Positions 17,105 through 26,392 of a DNA stretch of 64,000 nt are shown piece by piece. The stretch is from Roseateles sp. SL47. GTDB lineage: Bacteria; Pseudomonadota; Gammaproteobacteria; Burkholderiales; Burkholderiaceae_C. Each line of letters opens with the position of its first letter. Positions within the stretch are counted from its first letter, which is position 1. Location of the stretch: assembly GCF_026625885.1 (NCBI RefSeq), contig NZ_CP113068.1, forward strand, positions 4,774,001-4,838,000, in the 5' to 3' direction. The notes beneath the pieces were generated by a model. That model had not been told where the DNA came from. It made no database searches and saw nothing but the letters and a program-made list of their open reading frames with translations. The position numbers and the translations under genes are program-made.

Positions 17105-18321
17105 GCTTTCACCTCCTTGCGGGCCACCAGGACTTCCCATCCCCCGCCCGGAGCGAACTCCCCAGCGGTGAACTCCCGATCTGCCACTGCGCTGGCGGAG
17201 GCATCGGTGTAGCCCGCCGCCCCTTCGGCTGCAGACTCGAGGATCGCCATCGGTGCGGTGGCGAAGGCCACGGCATGCGCTGGGAAACCCGCGTCAATGG
17301 CCAACTGCACCTGATTCATCTCGCGCATGGCTCCCCAAAAGGGCTCGTTGTTGTACCAAGTTTCGTTATCAAGAATGAACTGGGTGAACGGGCTCATCAG
17401 GTCGAAGGGCGGCAGGTCCGCATGGATGACGTAACCGCCGGGCGACAGCAGACGATGGCATTCGCGAATGATGCGTGGCATGGCCTTCCCACTGGTTTCG
17501 TGCAGCAGGATGTGGCTGACGATGAGGTCAAAGTAGCCGTCCTCGAAGTCGGTCTCCTCCGCATTCATCTGGGCGAAGTTCACTTGCACGCCCAGGGCGG
17601 CTGCACGTGCGTGGGCATAACGAACGACCGGCCCGCCGACATCAATGCCCCAGACCTCAGCCTCCGGGAAGAGTTGCTTGTAGGGCAGGGTCGAGTGGCC
17701 CACGGTGCAGCCCATGTCCAGGATGCGACGGGGTTTAAAGTCAGGAAGCTGGCGCTTCACATAGTTGCAGACCGAGCGGCCCATGTCGTCGCTCAGCGGG
17801 CCGGTGAAGCCCATGCCGTACAGGTAAGCGCCTCGGTCATACAGTGCAGCCACACTGATATCACCCGGCGCCAGTTCGCTCGCATAGCCACCGGGCATGC
17901 AGTGAATGTCCAGCGCTGTGACGTAGCGAGGAACCTCGAAGTGCTCCGGGATGCGCAACTGAGCGGCCGCCGATGCAGACAGCTCATGGGCACGCTCATT
18001 CAGCTCCGGCAACTGGCGCTGAACAGAGTCGATCACCGAGTTCCACATCAGTTCCTGCGAGATCCGATTGAGCGCGGCATAGTGCTGGAAGTAGAGATCA
18101 GGCTCCATGACTTGCCGGATCTCACGTCGATCCCGAGGCTGGCGACCGTACTGGTCTTCAAATCGCTTGCCGGTGCGCTGTTTGTAGACCGGCGTCAGCC
18201 CCGGAAGCAAACCTTGCTGCACGAAGCCCTTGAGGCTCTTGCAGAACTCCTGCCTGGAAGCCTCATCGTGGGTGGCTGTCGGCAGCATGGAGTGCTGAGC
18301 CTGTTGAAAGGTATTGAGCAC
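17101..18321 (-). CDS. SAM-dependent class I methyltransferase (module copy 1)
   Basis: 406 residues. An all-alpha-looking N-terminal region (about 1-130) is followed by a VPRYVTALDIHCMPGGY segment and then a class I methyltransferase domain (about 200-330), with motif I as RRILDMGCTVGHS, motif II acidic residue in VWGIDVGG and motif IV region YFDLIVSHILLHE. It is first of the eight-gene operon running to 9700. The second copy at 46152-47381 shares VPRYV, the D-x-HCMPG-x-Y motif, ILDxGCTVGHS, FPEAEVxxIDVG and YNNEPFW. The target may be a small molecule; the unusual N-terminal half probably contributes substrate or partner binding. Confidence 0.87.
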   Translation of the reverse strand: MLNTFQQAQHSMLPTATHDEASRQEFCKSLKGFVQQGLLPGLTPVYKQRTGKRFEDQYGRQPRDRREIRQVMEPDLYFQHYAALNRISQELMWNSVIDSVQRQLPELNERAHELSASAAAQLRIPEHFEVPRYVTALDIHCMPGGYASELAPGDISVAALYDRGAYLYGMGFTGPLSDDMGRSVCNYVKRQLPDFKPRRILDMGCTVGHSTLPYKQLFPEAEVWGIDVGGPVVRYAHARAAALGVQVNFAQMNAEETDFEDGYFDLIVSHILLHETSGKAMPRIIRECHRLLSPGGYVIHADLPPFDLMSPFTQFILDNETWYNNEPFWGAMREMNQVQLAIDAGFPAHAVAFATAPMAILESAAEGAAGYTDASASAVADREFTAGEFAPGGGWEVLVARKEVKA

Positions 18322-18451
18322 GTAGATGTCCTTGATCGATAACGGACGCGACCCTGCTGAGCAAAGCCTGTGTGACCGACTGTAGGAAGGGATCGCGTTT
18401 TTGGGGTGAATGAATTGAGTGGCTAGCCACCTGACGAATAGGCTTGGCAGC

Positions 18452-19915
18452 TCAGGCCGCGCCCATGTCCTCCATGAGCCGCATCACGGCTGCTTCCGCC
18501 GACTCGCATGCGGCCTCCATGCCCGCATGCAGCTTGCCGCAATGCTCCCCGGCGAAGTAGAGCCGCCCGACCGGACGATCCAGCCAGGGCAGATGTCGCC
18601 GGATGCCTCCGGGAACGAATCCAGCCACATGCCCGCGGTTGAAGGGTTGGGTGGTCCAGTTATGGACATGGGTAACGTGCACGGCGCCGACGGTGGAGGG
18701 ACGCAGGCGATTCAGTTCCGCTATCACCCTAGCCCCCACTTCCGAGTCACTCATTCCGTCGAACCGCTCCGTCCCCCGACCATTGATAAAGGTCGCCAGA
18801 TATCCGTGCGCCGCCCCCTTCACCGACATCGGAAACACACGCTCGATGGGCCCATCCGACCAAAGCTCCGGCGACAGGCCATCCCGCTCCCAAAATGGCG
18901 TACTGACCTCCAGAAATACCTGGAGCAACTGCCCATAGCGAATCTGACGCCAGGCATCACGCTGGGCGGCCGGCACATCGGCATCGATGCGGATGTCCTT
19001 CATGACCGACAAGGGGACGGTGCTGATACAGGCGCGGGCGCGGTGAGTACTGCCATCCTTGCAACTCACCACGACCCCTGATCGATCGGGCTGGATGCGA
19101 TACACCACCCGCCCGAGCTGGACCGGCCTCTGCAGCGAAGCGGCCATGGCGTCGGTCAATGCGCTGGTCCCGTCGCGCACTTTGCTGGTCACACCGTTGC
19201 GCGCTTCCCAACGGTAGAAATGGGTCTTTCGCATGACGTCCAGCGTGTTGGCCTCATCCAGGTCACGCGCGCTGACATTGACCTCCAGCAGCCGCATCGC
19301 TTCCTCGGATGCCCCTTGGGACCGGAAGTACTGTCGCAGGGACAGTTCGTCCAGTCGCGAGAACTCCGGCTTGAGCCAATCCGCCAGATCCACCAGCGGC
19401 GAATTCCTGTTCAGGTAGTACGCGAACAACTGCAGGGGTTGCATCTGGCGTTCGTGCGACGCCAACCGATTGAGGGCAGACTCGGCCCAGGCGCCCTGAA
19501 GGACGGGCTGACCATACACACTGATGGCCATGGTGCCCAGACCCAACTGGGACGAACCACCGGACTCCGGGTCTGCCAGGGCAACGCCCAGATCGGCGGC
19601 GTTTCCGCGCACGCGCCCATAGCCAGGGCCGATCTGCGCAGCCCCCAGCTCCGGACGCCCAGGAACGTCGTACGCCGTCCAGCAGCGCCCACCCACACGT
19701 GAACTGGCCTCAAGCACCGTCACCGACAGCCCCGCCCCCTGCAGCATGCGGGCTGCATGAAGCCCCGCCAGGCCAGCGCCGAGGATCAACACATCCGTCC
19801 CAGAGGCGGTCCCACGCCGGGTCGCTCCCACTGCGGGCGGTATCACGGACGTCCCAGCCATGGCGGCCATCCCCCGCAGCAGCGCCGAACGTCGGCTCAT
19901 GTCTTGCGCACCCAT
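18452..19915 (-). CDS. Tat-exported flavin amine oxidase (copy 1)
   Basis: 487 residues. The N-terminus MGAQDMSRRSALLRG followed by a hydrophobic run is a Tat signal. After it comes the FAD site DVLILGAGLAGLHAARML, then VTVLEASSRVGGRCWTAYD, the GG motif of the monoamine oxidase family, and a C-terminal FAD segment RLYFAGEHCGKLHAG. Family members oxidise amines, amino acids or related C-N and C-C bonds using O2 or another acceptor. Export to the periplasm with cofactor bound is implied. It is transcribed divergently from a VAO-type flavoprotein gene. Its close paralogue at 34416 has the same DVPGRPELGA and YGRVRGNAA segments. Confidence 0.9.
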   Translation of the reverse strand: MGAQDMSRRSALLRGMAAMAGTSVIPPAVGATRRGTASGTDVLILGAGLAGLHAARMLQGAGLSVTVLEASSRVGGRCWTAYDVPGRPELGAAQIGPGYGRVRGNAADLGVALADPESGGSSQLGLGTMAISVYGQPVLQGAWAESALNRLASHERQMQPLQLFAYYLNRNSPLVDLADWLKPEFSRLDELSLRQYFRSQGASEEAMRLLEVNVSARDLDEANTLDVMRKTHFYRWEARNGVTSKVRDGTSALTDAMAASLQRPVQLGRVVYRIQPDRSGVVVSCKDGSTHRARACISTVPLSVMKDIRIDADVPAAQRDAWRQIRYGQLLQVFLEVSTPFWERDGLSPELWSDGPIERVFPMSVKGAAHGYLATFINGRGTERFDGMSDSEVGARVIAELNRLRPSTVGAVHVTHVHNWTTQPFNRGHVAGFVPGGIRRHLPWLDRPVGRLYFAGEHCGKLHAGMEAACESAEAAVMRLMEDMGAA

Positions 19916-20133
19916 GCATGTCCCTCTTCAATGGCTTGGGGTCAGTGAGCCACTGATCGGCCCCCAAGGCCAATCGGGGCCTCGATGTATTCATGAGGTG
20001 AGCGCGGCCGGGGGACTCTCCTCGCAGCATGAACAACGCATCCGAGGCAGGTGCCATGGTGACCATGGGTGCTTACCGTCGACCCATTCGCGGCCCGTCC
20101 GCACCCGTCTCACCCGCACCACACCTACTTCCG

Positions 20134-21762
20134 ATGTCGCACACCCGTATTTCGCCTCTCCCGCCCCCCTCGTCCGCCCCGACATGGGTCTTACCCGCCG
20201 ACACCTCCGCCTCCACTTTCACCCTCCTGGACCAATTGCGTGCCGCCGTGGGCGACGCAGGTGTTTCCACCGACGCCGACACCCTGGCGGTGGCCGCTCA
20301 GGACGTGTTCCAACAGGGGGGACTGCCACTGGCCGTGCTGCGGCCAGGCAACGTCGAGGCTCTGCAGGCGGCCGTGCGCTGCTGCGCTTCGGCGGGAGTA
20401 GCGATGGTGCCGCGCGGCGGGGGAGCCTCCTACACAGACGGGTATCTGCTGGCGACGGGCGGCCATGTACTCATCGATGTCGGGGCGCTGAATGACATCA
20501 ACATCGACCCCATCAATGCGGTCGTGACGGTGGGCGCCGGAGTCACTTGGGCCACGCTGCGCGAGCGTCTGGCACCTCACGGTCTGCGCACGCCCTTCTG
20601 GGGCCCATTCTCAGGCCGGGTCGCCACGATCGGAGGCAGCGTGAGCCAGCACACCATCAGCCACGGTAGCGCAGCACACGGAGGCTCGGCGCAGTCGGTA
20701 CTGGGCATGGATGTGGTGCTGGCCTCCGGCGCCCTGCTGAGGACCGGTCCGGGCTTGACCACGCGCCACGACGGCCCCGACCTCACCGGTCTTTTTACCG
20801 GGGACTGCGGTGCGCTGGGCATCAAGGCGGCCCTTCGCCTGCCTTTGATCGCCGCCAAGCCCCATGCCGAGGCATTGTCGTTTGCCTTCAACGATTTCAG
20901 CAGCTTCCATGAGCTGGTGCGCCTGAGCGCACGAGAAGGTCTGGATGACGAGCATTTCGGCCTGGATCAATCTCTGTCCCAGGGCCAGATCGGGCGCCAG
21001 CAGGGGCTGGGCGATCGGCTGCGCATCGCCAGGCAGGTCATGGCGTCCGCCAAGAGCATTCCGGCAGGACTCCGGCAGTTGCTGCGCATGGCGCTGGCGG
21101 GCGACCGAGTCATGACCAAGGGCGCCTACATGGCGCACTTCATCGTGGAGGGCGCCACCGCCACCGAGGCCGCCGCCAAGGCCGACAGGCTGCGCCTGCT
21201 CGCCATGGACCTCGGGCAGGAGATCGCGAACACCGTCCCCGGCTTCGTCAAGGCCATGCCCTTCGCACCACTGACCAATGTACTGGGCCCCAAGGGTGAG
21301 CGCTGGGTCCCGGTACACGGCATCCTGTCGCACCGTCAAGCGGCGGCTTTTCACACCGCGCTCCAGGCGCTGCGAGACAGAAACGAGGCCGACATGACCG
21401 CGCTGGGTGTGTGGATGGGCACGATGTTTTCAGCCATCGGATCGACGGGGCTGCTCTACGAAATCGCGTTGTACTGGCCGGGTCGGCCTGATCGATATCA
21501 CCAGGCCTTGTTGGGAGCGGATCATCTGGCCACCCTGCCCCAGTACGAAGACAGCCCCCAAGCGGCCGGGCTCGCAGCGCGCATCAAGCAGGAGCTGGTG
21601 AGCCTGTACGCCGCACACGGAGCGAGTTTCCTGCAACTGGGCCGCGCCTACCCGTATACCGAGCGGCTGGATCCCGCCGCCCTGGCCTTGCTGCGCAGCG
21701 TGAAGTCGGAACTGGACCCGCAAAACCTGATGAACCCCGGCGTCCTCGGATTGGGCACCTGA
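20134..21762 (+). CDS. VAO/PCMH-type FAD-linked oxidase (copy 1)
   Basis: About 542 residues from the ATG at 20134; upstream in-frame ATGs at 20029 and 20056 are possible, but the paralogue at 28055 aligns best with the later start. The FAD-binding PCMH domain shows VPRGGGASYTDGYL and GAGVTWATLRE; the fold ends with the family motif DPQNLMNPGVLG. Relatives are 4-cresol dehydrogenase, vanillyl-alcohol oxidase and D-lactate-type dehydrogenases, which take hydride from alcohols or para-alkyl phenols. It is followed about 150 bases downstream by an MFS permease gene. No signal peptide is evident. Confidence 0.87.
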   Translation: MSHTRISPLPPPSSAPTWVLPADTSASTFTLLDQLRAAVGDAGVSTDADTLAVAAQDVFQQGGLPLAVLRPGNVEALQAAVRCCASAGVAMVPRGGGASYTDGYLLATGGHVLIDVGALNDINIDPINAVVTVGAGVTWATLRERLAPHGLRTPFWGPFSGRVATIGGSVSQHTISHGSAAHGGSAQSVLGMDVVLASGALLRTGPGLTTRHDGPDLTGLFTGDCGALGIKAALRLPLIAAKPHAEALSFAFNDFSSFHELVRLSAREGLDDEHFGLDQSLSQGQIGRQQGLGDRLRIARQVMASAKSIPAGLRQLLRMALAGDRVMTKGAYMAHFIVEGATATEAAAKADRLRLLAMDLGQEIANTVPGFVKAMPFAPLTNVLGPKGERWVPVHGILSHRQAAAFHTALQALRDRNEADMTALGVWMGTMFSAIGSTGLLYEIALYWPGRPDRYHQALLGADHLATLPQYEDSPQAAGLAARIKQELVSLYAAHGASFLQLGRAYPYTERLDPAALALLRSVKSELDPQNLMNPGVLGLGT

Positions 21763-21914
21763 GGTCCTTGGGCAGCGCACGCTCGCCCCCCATCGAGCCC
21801 TGCGCGGATCTCCTGCTCCGCTATCCACGGGGCGAATGCCCCCCGTGTCTCAATTGCCACGCCCCGGCCAATCACCTAGCCTGCGGTCAGCCTCACATCC
21901 AGAAGAACATCCCC

Positions 21915-23192
21915 ATGAATTCCTCCAACTCCGCCACGCCAAGCCAACTGTCCTCCCAGGAAGGCATTGCCACAGGCACGCTGCAGGAATTCAGGCGCGA
22001 CCATGCGTGGCGCATCGTGCTGGCCGCCTGGGTGGGCGTCGCCTTAGGCCTGACCGCGCTGCCGTTCTATACCCTGGGCATCTTCGCCAAACCGCTGGCG
22101 CAGGAGTTCGGATGGTCCCGGTCACTGATACAGAGCGGTTTCATGTTCTCCACGCTCGGCGTGGTGTTGTGTGGCTGGGCTACCGGCTGGCTGATCGACC
22201 GCTTCGGCGTGAGACCCGTCGCGCTGTTCAGTCAAGCCGGGCTGGCACTGGGTTTTGTCGGCATGGCATCGCAGGACGGCTCGCCCTGGATGTGGCAGAG
22301 CTGTTGGTTTGTGCTCGCCGTGCTGGGGGTAGGCACCACGCCGCTGACCTGGTCCCGGGGCATTGCCTCCTGGTTCGACAAGCGTCGCGGTCTCGCGCTG
22401 GGTCTGGCTTTGAGCGGGACCGGCGTCACCGCTCTCGTGGCGCCACCGTTGGTCGGCGCTGTTGTGTCCTCCATGGGATGGCGCACTGGCTACCTGTCCA
22501 TCGCCCTGGCGATTGGCCTGTTCGCGATGCCACTGGTGTGGCTGCTGTTCCGGGAACGATCAGCCCCTGCGGGCGCTGCGGCAGGGGCACCGGGTGCCGC
22601 TCAAATCCAGGGGCTGACGCTTGCGCAGGCGATCCGAACCCGACACTTCTGGTTGCTGCTGATCGGGTTCGCCCTGATCTGCGCGGCCGTCGCGGGCCTC
22701 ATTCCCAATTTGGTGCCCATGCTCACCGACAGTGGACTCAGCCTTGCCGAAGCCACGCGCTATGCCAGCGTTCTCGGCATGAACGTGATGCTCGGGCGGC
22801 TTGTGTCAGGTTGGTTGCTGGATCGCTTCTGGGCGCCTGCAGTGGCGGTGGCGCTGCTGATGCCCCCCACCGTGGCGTGTGTGCTGCTGGCGCAGCAACA
22901 ATGGCCCGGCCTGGCGGTGATGATGATTGGCCTGGCGGCCGGTGCTGAATTCGACTTGATCGCCTTCCTCTGCCTGCGCTATTTCGGCACGCGCAACTTC
23001 GGCCAGATCTACGCCTGGCAGTGGGCGGGCTTCTCCATCGCCACCGGCATCGGGCCGCTTGCCTTTGGCCTGGTGTTTGACCGCACGGGTAGCTATCACC
23101 ATGCCCTGTGGATCGCGGCGCTTCTCCTCACGCTGGGCCCACTTCTGCTACTGGCCCTGGGCCGCTATCCGAAGCATCTGCAGGCAGCGTAA
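21915..23192 (+). CDS. MFS transporter (copy 1)
   Basis: 425 residues with twelve hydrophobic segments, of the oxalate/formate antiporter-like or monocarboxylate-type MFS branch. Loop 2-3 has GWLIDRFGVRPVAL, and the seventh to eighth region LVSGWLLDRFWAPAVAV is closely matched in the permease at 44416. It starts 153 bases after the VAO flavoprotein gene. It likely moves an organic acid or aromatic/heterocyclic acid across the inner membrane, matching the presence of an outer-membrane receptor and periplasmic enzymes in the cluster. Confidence 0.9.
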   Translation: MNSSNSATPSQLSSQEGIATGTLQEFRRDHAWRIVLAAWVGVALGLTALPFYTLGIFAKPLAQEFGWSRSLIQSGFMFSTLGVVLCGWATGWLIDRFGVRPVALFSQAGLALGFVGMASQDGSPWMWQSCWFVLAVLGVGTTPLTWSRGIASWFDKRRGLALGLALSGTGVTALVAPPLVGAVVSSMGWRTGYLSIALAIGLFAMPLVWLLFRERSAPAGAAAGAPGAAQIQGLTLAQAIRTRHFWLLLIGFALICAAVAGLIPNLVPMLTDSGLSLAEATRYASVLGMNVMLGRLVSGWLLDRFWAPAVAVALLMPPTVACVLLAQQQWPGLAVMMIGLAAGAEFDLIAFLCLRYFGTRNFGQIYAWQWAGFSIATGIGPLAFGLVFDRTGSYHHALWIAALLLTLGPLLLLALGRYPKHLQAA

Positions 23193-23292
23193 CAAGCCAG
23201 CATGGAGCACGCCTCGCGCACGCATGGCGCCATGAACTCCCACCTGCCAACATTACACTTCCGCAGACTTTCAGGTGGGGAGCGTTGGGCGC

Positions 23293-24114
23293 ATGGCGGA
23301 ACGGGACGAAATCAAGTCGCTAAAGAAGGCATTGTCCGCCATCGCTTACATGAATGAGTACGGCGATGTCACGGTGACCCAAGTCGCCAAAGGCGTGGGA
23401 GTTCCACGCGCCACGGCCTATCGCCTGCTGCAGACCCTGGCCTCCGAAGGCTACGTGGACAAGCTGCCCAATAGCGACATCTATCGGCTGACCAGTCTGG
23501 TGCGGCGGCTGTCGGCCGGATTCCGCGACGAACAGATGTTGATCGAAATCGCGCGGCCCCTGATCGTGCAGGCTCAGCAGGAACTCGGCTGGTCCATCGC
23601 ACTGGCGACGCCGCGCGGCACTGACATGGTCGTCCGACTGAACACCGACCATGACTCTCCGCTGGCCCTCATCCGCTACGGCGTCGGGGCGTCTCTGCCG
23701 ATGCTGCTGTCCACCTGCGGATATTGCTACCTGGCCCATTGCAGGCCAGAGGACCGGCAAGCCTTGATCAACGAGGCGCTGTCGCGCGTGGACCCTGTCC
23801 AGCCAGTTCGCTTTGATCGAGACCAGATCCAAAGGCTGATTGCAGATGTTCTCACCGATGGCTACTGCCATCTCGAATTCGATCACTATCGCGAGGGCAA
23901 CCTGGGTGTGCCGCTACTGCTGGCAGGCCAACCCGTCGGAGGCATTGTCATGCGCTATATCAAGTCCACACTGCGAAATACGGACAAGCTGCGCAATGCC
24001 TATGCTCCCCGCCTGCAGCAGATCGCTAGGGAGATCGCTGCGCGACACCCTGCGCACCGGACATGGCAGGCGTCGATCCAGTCCGTGAATACGGCGCCGC
24101 ACTCCCCTTCCTGA
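23293..24114 (+). CDS. IclR-family transcriptional regulator (copy 3, divergent)
   Basis: 273 residues from the ATG at 23293 (MAERDEIKSLKKAL); a GTG at 23275 is an alternative. Winged HTH with recognition segment VPRATAYRLLQTLASEG and effector domain with STCGYCYLAHC and GNLGVPLLLAGQPVGGI. It is distinctly different in its recognition helix from the other two IclR proteins, which share LPYPTTFRIIQTL. It stands between the MFS permease and the degenerate MmgE/PrpD gene, all on the plus strand, and likely controls this middle section with a different operator. Confidence 0.9.
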   Translation: MAERDEIKSLKKALSAIAYMNEYGDVTVTQVAKGVGVPRATAYRLLQTLASEGYVDKLPNSDIYRLTSLVRRLSAGFRDEQMLIEIARPLIVQAQQELGWSIALATPRGTDMVVRLNTDHDSPLALIRYGVGASLPMLLSTCGYCYLAHCRPEDRQALINEALSRVDPVQPVRFDRDQIQRLIADVLTDGYCHLEFDHYREGNLGVPLLLAGQPVGGIVMRYIKSTLRNTDKLRNAYAPRLQQIAREIAARHPAHRTWQASIQSVNTAPHSPS

Positions 24115-24227
24115 GTCGGGGGCACTCGGCTAACCTGACTGACACAATTCACAGTCAGGTCGCCCACGATGCAATTTCTCCATTGCCGCACCTCGGTGCC
24201 CCAGGTCGTACCAAGGACCGCAGCTCT

Positions 24228-25466
24228 GTGACGCAGCGGACCGATGTCCTCCAACGGCTGACCGACTTCGTCTGTGGTCCACCGAATGCGCATCTGGACG
24301 AGCGCCTGCTCCACGACGCCAAGCGGCTGCTGCTGAATCAATTCAAGGCCTCGGCGGAAGCGGCTCAGCAGCCGGATGGGCGCCATTGGCTCGCCCGGGC
24401 CTCCTCCTTGGCGACCAGACGCGGCGCCACAGGACCCGGCAGCGTCGGTCTCTGGTGGAGCAGCGCTCGCAGCACGCCCCGACATGCAGCAGCATTGCAC
24501 CGCCGGTTGCTCCTACTGCTCGATTTTGGGGACTCACACCTGCCGACCCTCGGTCAGTTCACCAGCGATATCGTCGCCGTGCTGATGGCCTGCGCGGAAG
24601 CCGAGGGCCAATCCGGGCGCCACGTGCTGCTGTCGCTGGCAGTTGGCCTGGAGGTCGCGATTGTGTGTGCGCTGATGGGCATGAACCGCCAGACCATCGT
24701 CACCACAAGCCAACAGGCCGCGCTGTGCAAGCTCAGGGCCATGCCGTATGGGGCGGCGCGGCAGCGGCTGGAACGCGCCCTCCCTGCCGCCTGCCCAGTC
24801 GGCCCGTTGCAGCCGGAGGCGCTCAAGGCTCTGGATGAACTCGGCTGGCGCTGGCGAATGAGGGACATTGCGATGCACTGCCGCCCCGGCCCTGCCCTCG
24901 CACAGGCCCCGCTGGACGCCGTGCTGGCCCTGCGGTCAACGGCTGGGGACCGCGAGCCAAGGCGGATACAGATCCATCTGTCGCCGATGGCATGGGTATC
25001 TTCTACCTTCCCGAGGGCGGCTGTGCCCGATCCGCCCGAGAAAGGCCCCGCACCACCACCACCTCCCAGTAGCAGCGGTCCGGACCTGCGGCAGAGCCTG
25101 GCAGCCGCCTGGTTGCTAGGACAGTTCAATGTCGAAGAACGGCATGCGGCTCAGCTCGGCCACCCCTCGCTCACGGCCCTCGGGGACCGTATTGAATTCA
25201 ACATCGACGCCCGCCACATGGGCCTGGAATCCTGCACTTTGACGACCGAGTTCCTTGACGGATCCACCGACCACATCCACATCGATGCCTTCCTTGGGGC
25301 CCGTCAACAGCCGCTGAGCGACGGTCAGCTGTGTGAACTGTTCCGTCAGGCCGCCGACCCGCTGGTCAGACCCCAGCGCTCCGGGGAAATCTTGCAGGCG
25401 CTCTGGAGGCTCGACTACGCCGCCGACACGCGCCAGCTCCTCGGCCTGCTGCGTGAAGCCGCTTGA
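24228..25466 (+). CDS. Divergent MmgE/PrpD-family protein (copy 1)
   Basis: A GTG at 24228, with AAGGA eleven bases upstream, gives 412 residues starting VTQRTDVLQRLTDFV. The family (2-methylcitrate dehydratase, cis-aconitate decarboxylase, iminodisuccinate epimerase) normally has an A-x-x-x-x-x-LDFDDTH motif. Here the matching segment reads LLLLLDFGDSHLPTLGQ, followed by the usual helix VLMACAEAEGQSGRHVL and a GLEV motif. The middle contains a Pro/Ser-rich insert (PPPPPSSSGP) not seen in the copy at 41988. The altered active-site segment suggests changed or lost activity. Confidence 0.72.
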   Translation: MTQRTDVLQRLTDFVCGPPNAHLDERLLHDAKRLLLNQFKASAEAAQQPDGRHWLARASSLATRRGATGPGSVGLWWSSARSTPRHAAALHRRLLLLLDFGDSHLPTLGQFTSDIVAVLMACAEAEGQSGRHVLLSLAVGLEVAIVCALMGMNRQTIVTTSQQAALCKLRAMPYGAARQRLERALPAACPVGPLQPEALKALDELGWRWRMRDIAMHCRPGPALAQAPLDAVLALRSTAGDREPRRIQIHLSPMAWVSSTFPRAAVPDPPEKGPAPPPPPSSSGPDLRQSLAAAWLLGQFNVEERHAAQLGHPSLTALGDRIEFNIDARHMGLESCTLTTEFLDGSTDHIHIDAFLGARQQPLSDGQLCELFRQAADPLVRPQRSGEILQALWRLDYAADTRQLLGLLREAA

Positions 25467-25531
25467 GCCACTTGAGCCGGTGCCGGGCGGCCGGCGAGGT
25501 CGGACACATCAAGGCCGCCCGTCCGGGCAGA

Positions 25532-26359
25532 TCAGGCAGTCATTGCTGCCACCGTGCGGTCGTTGACATGCCAATCAACACCAGGACTGCGGTCCGCCAA
25601 AGCTTCAGTGATCTCGCAGGCCGCGCTCATCAGGTCGCCTGCGTACCGCTGCACCGCCTCCGCCATCGGCATGGCCGAAGCAAAGAACACCAGCGTCAGT
25701 GAGGCTGCAACCGTGCCAGCTTCAAACACCGGCACGGCGATCGCGGAGGTCTTGCCTGGAAACTGGCTGTGGGGATTTCGTTCCCAAGTGGCGTAGCCCT
25801 TGTCACGGATATTCTGTACCAGACGCTCCGACTTCAACATCTCCAGCAGCGGCGTCCGACGCTCATACTCCTCCAGACCAGCCAGCAAGCTCAGCCGCTC
25901 CTCGGTCCCGACGTTGGCCAGGAATGCATGCCCTGACGCGCATTCCAGCAACGGCAGGCTGTAGCCCGGCGAGTAGTTGCAGAAGGTGAGCGAGCTCAGT
26001 GTATGCGTGGAGTCCCGCACGATCATGCTACGGCCGACACGGGTGGTCAGGGACACCGGCCAGGCATGCGTCTGGGTGAGCGACACCATGCGAGGCCGGG
26101 CCTGTTCGATCAGGCTTCCACGGTCCGCATAACCAAGCGCCAGAGACTGAACCAGCGCGGTGACCCGATACCGCTTGCAACTGGCCTCGCAGACCACCAA
26201 CCCCTCATGCATGAGGGTCTGAATGATGCGAAAGGTGGTGGGGTACGGAAGCCCCACTGCTTTGGAAATTTCCATCACGGTCAGCCATTCACCTCTGTTG
26301 ATGGCCTGCAGAACCGCGATGCTGCGACTAACGGAGCGGATCGGGACACTTCTTTCCAT
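25532..26359 (-). CDS. IclR-family transcriptional regulator (copy 2)
   Basis: 275 residues from the ATG at 26359 (MERSVPIRSVSRSIAVLQ); the frame continues upstream but this start matches the paralogue at 9488. HTH recognition segment LPYPTTFRIIQTL is identical to copy 1, and the effector domain has ECASGHAFLAN and PGKTSAIAVPVF. It is divergent from the Fe-alcohol dehydrogenase gene across a 294-bp region rich in inverted repeats, which is the natural place for its operator. Probably controls the 26.6-36.9 kb catabolic genes and may cross-regulate the LeuCD-like operon. Confidence 0.93.
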   Translation of the reverse strand: MERSVPIRSVSRSIAVLQAINRGEWLTVMEISKAVGLPYPTTFRIIQTLMHEGLVVCEASCKRYRVTALVQSLALGYADRGSLIEQARPRMVSLTQTHAWPVSLTTRVGRSMIVRDSTHTLSSLTFCNYSPGYSLPLLECASGHAFLANVGTEERLSLLAGLEEYERRTPLLEMLKSERLVQNIRDKGYATWERNPHSQFPGKTSAIAVPVFEAGTVAASLTLVFFASAMPMAEAVQRYAGDLMSAACEITEALADRSPGVDWHVNDRTVAAMTA

Positions 26360-26392
26360 GGGGCACCTCTGAAGACGGGGGGGAGCCGAGAA

